From Amphiura filiformis (taxonomy: Eukaryota; Echinodermata; Ophiuroidea; Amphilepidida; Amphiuridae): 64,000 bases of DNA. The notes below the pieces were generated by a model that was not told the DNA's origin, ran no database searches, and was given only the letters and a program-made list of their open reading frames with translations. The stretch is taken from NCBI RefSeq assembly GCF_039555335.1, contig NC_092628.1:102260647-102324646 (forward strand), in the 5' to 3' direction. Positions 62,850 through 64,000 of this stretch are shown piece by piece. Made by a program: the position numbers and the translations under genes. How positions within the stretch are numbered: position 1 is the stretch's first letter; each line of letters opens with the position of its first letter.

Positions 62850-64000
62850 TGAAGTAAAAGGTGTAGACGAGGAGTACACGTTGTTTCTACCTTTATGAAT
62901 TGTAATGCCAGTGGTTGAATTGGGAGTCTGCTATGCAGGTCAATACCTCCTGCAAGAATCTTCTGTATGTCTGGACACCAGAGTTGATGCTCGGGAGGGA
63001 GTTGATGTCCTTCTTTCATGCAATTCATGATTAACTTCCCCCTCCTACCAATCTAAAGCTGTGAGGCAAAACAAATCTAGAACTCTAGGACTTGCGTCAT
63101 TGCACGCTGTTCCACATCCTCAATGCTTGCAGCTACTCAATACTCACGAAGCGAATGTACAACTGGCGCCACACCCGGGCGCCACAACCAAACACTGAGA
63201 GAAATTGAATCAGGTCCGATATCATACATCGTATAGGGGCAAGCTAAAACCTCAATACACCCGAGACTCTAGCCGACTTCATCTCTACTTGTATACAATT
63301 GCTTTTCGTACAACTGATGGCATGTACAGCGCCTTCACACATGTACTACGAATGGATGCCAAGAAAGCTGTGGCATATACACAAGTTGTGTGAAACAACT
63401 TGACTTTTATTTCCACGGACAATGATGAACTTCCCCAAAGGATTTGCATTTCCCAACTGAAAAGCGCCTTTCGTCTGGTTAGGTCGCTGTTACCAGATGT
63501 CATCATAGATCATATACTTGAGGTTGGAGACGTACATGATAGGCCCTCCAAATACTTGGAGTGGTGGCTGTGGGTTGCAGTTAATAGTCGTGTAAGCTAC
63601 TCTGTTTTGGATATACTGATGACAAGACCTATGCCCGTTGGATGGAGATTCGAGCAGTGCAATATCATCTGCGAAGTCGTAGCGTAAAGGGTAGCGTCTA
63701 GATTGACGGGGGTGTGTTACCACACCAGAAGTAGCACTTAGCACTGTCCAGATAGTCTTTGAGCACAATCAATAAGAACAGACCGGTAGGCATCTCCCTG
63801 CCAAACCCCAGCTGACACTTGGAATGGACCGGAAACATTGCCATCCATTATCACATACCAGTGACGTAGAACTGCAAACATAACATTCCATCTTGAAATC
63901 AATGAAGGTGATGGTAAAGTGGTAGCTGGTAACTCTGGAACACTTCCATGATTCTTCTAAGAACACGCCTTTGTTGTGCGCGGGGCGAAACCACCCTGTT
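62850..64000 (-). mobile_element. RTE-like LINE remnant (antisense), runs off the window
   Basis: The - strand pieces in order: RRIMEVF and ITFIDFK (63960-63890), DFADDIALLESPSNG (63680-63640), SNLKYM (63530), then RRKALFSWEMQILWGSSSLS with VEIKVKLFHTTCV (63470-63400). The FADDIALLES block matches the + strand copy at 8.35 kb, so both belong to one family. Heavily frameshifted. Confidence 0.65.

Noticed and set aside
1..64000. CRISPR array, operons or prophage
   Set aside because: No short regularly spaced repeats with unique spacers. The gene structure and transposon content are eukaryotic.

Overview
The window looks like a repeat-rich metazoan chromosome segment. It has one interrupted G protein-coupled receptor gene with canonical GT/AG introns, non-LTR retrotransposons of CR1/L2, RTE and Tx1/L1 type, Penelope-like elements (PLEs) with GIY-YIG endonuclease, and many short DNA transposons and foldback elements. 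The frequent TAGGCCTAT-type words and this mixture of elements suggest a marine invertebrate deuterostome (echinoderm or hemichordate like), but that assignment is an inference. Nothing bacterial, viral or organellar was seen.

The only host gene I can support lies on the + strand: a class A peptide receptor resembling the urotensin-2 receptor family. It has three coding exons (22504-22822, 24768-24927, 35562-36177) that join in frame to 364 residues. Intron 1 (1.9 kb) holds a hAT-like element. Intron 2 (10.6 kb) holds LINE tails, a long palindrome, two hAT-like elements, a Jockey/CR1 pol remnant and nested inverted-repeat elements.

0-12 kb is a transposon nest. A terminal-inverted-repeat (TIR) element is followed by an AACGTTTT-rich element interrupted by a TA-flanked 912 bp element. 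Next is a CR1/L2 pol that carries three separate insertions, then an RTE-like pol interrupted by an antisense LINE, a PLE piece, and an antisense RTE-like pol. 12-22 kb has no recognisable gene, but holds a mariner-like MITE, CT-rich satellite, two related palindromic MITEs, hairpins, a complex tandem array and a 0.9 kb foldback.

36-46 kb contains an 813 bp TIR element and two diverged 1.2 kb repeats in inverted orientation, one split by a second AACGTTTT element. 46-56 kb contains two composite PLEs with the same head-to-head plan: reverse transcriptase on the - strand, with the element's 3' end present on both sides in inverted orientation. One is interrupted by a hAT-like element whose sister copy lies at 26.4 kb. 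The other is interrupted by a 5'-truncated RTE-like LINE with a 488-codon open frame. 50.0-50.8 kb is a satellite array in which each unit carries a DR4 nuclear-receptor-type half-site pair. 57-64 kb is CR1/L2 and RTE debris, with a 1.4 kb segment bounded by 196 bp inverted arms and a 30 bp minisatellite.

Family names come from motifs read by eye. No database search was run, and boundaries are exact only where target-site duplications (TSDs) are quoted.
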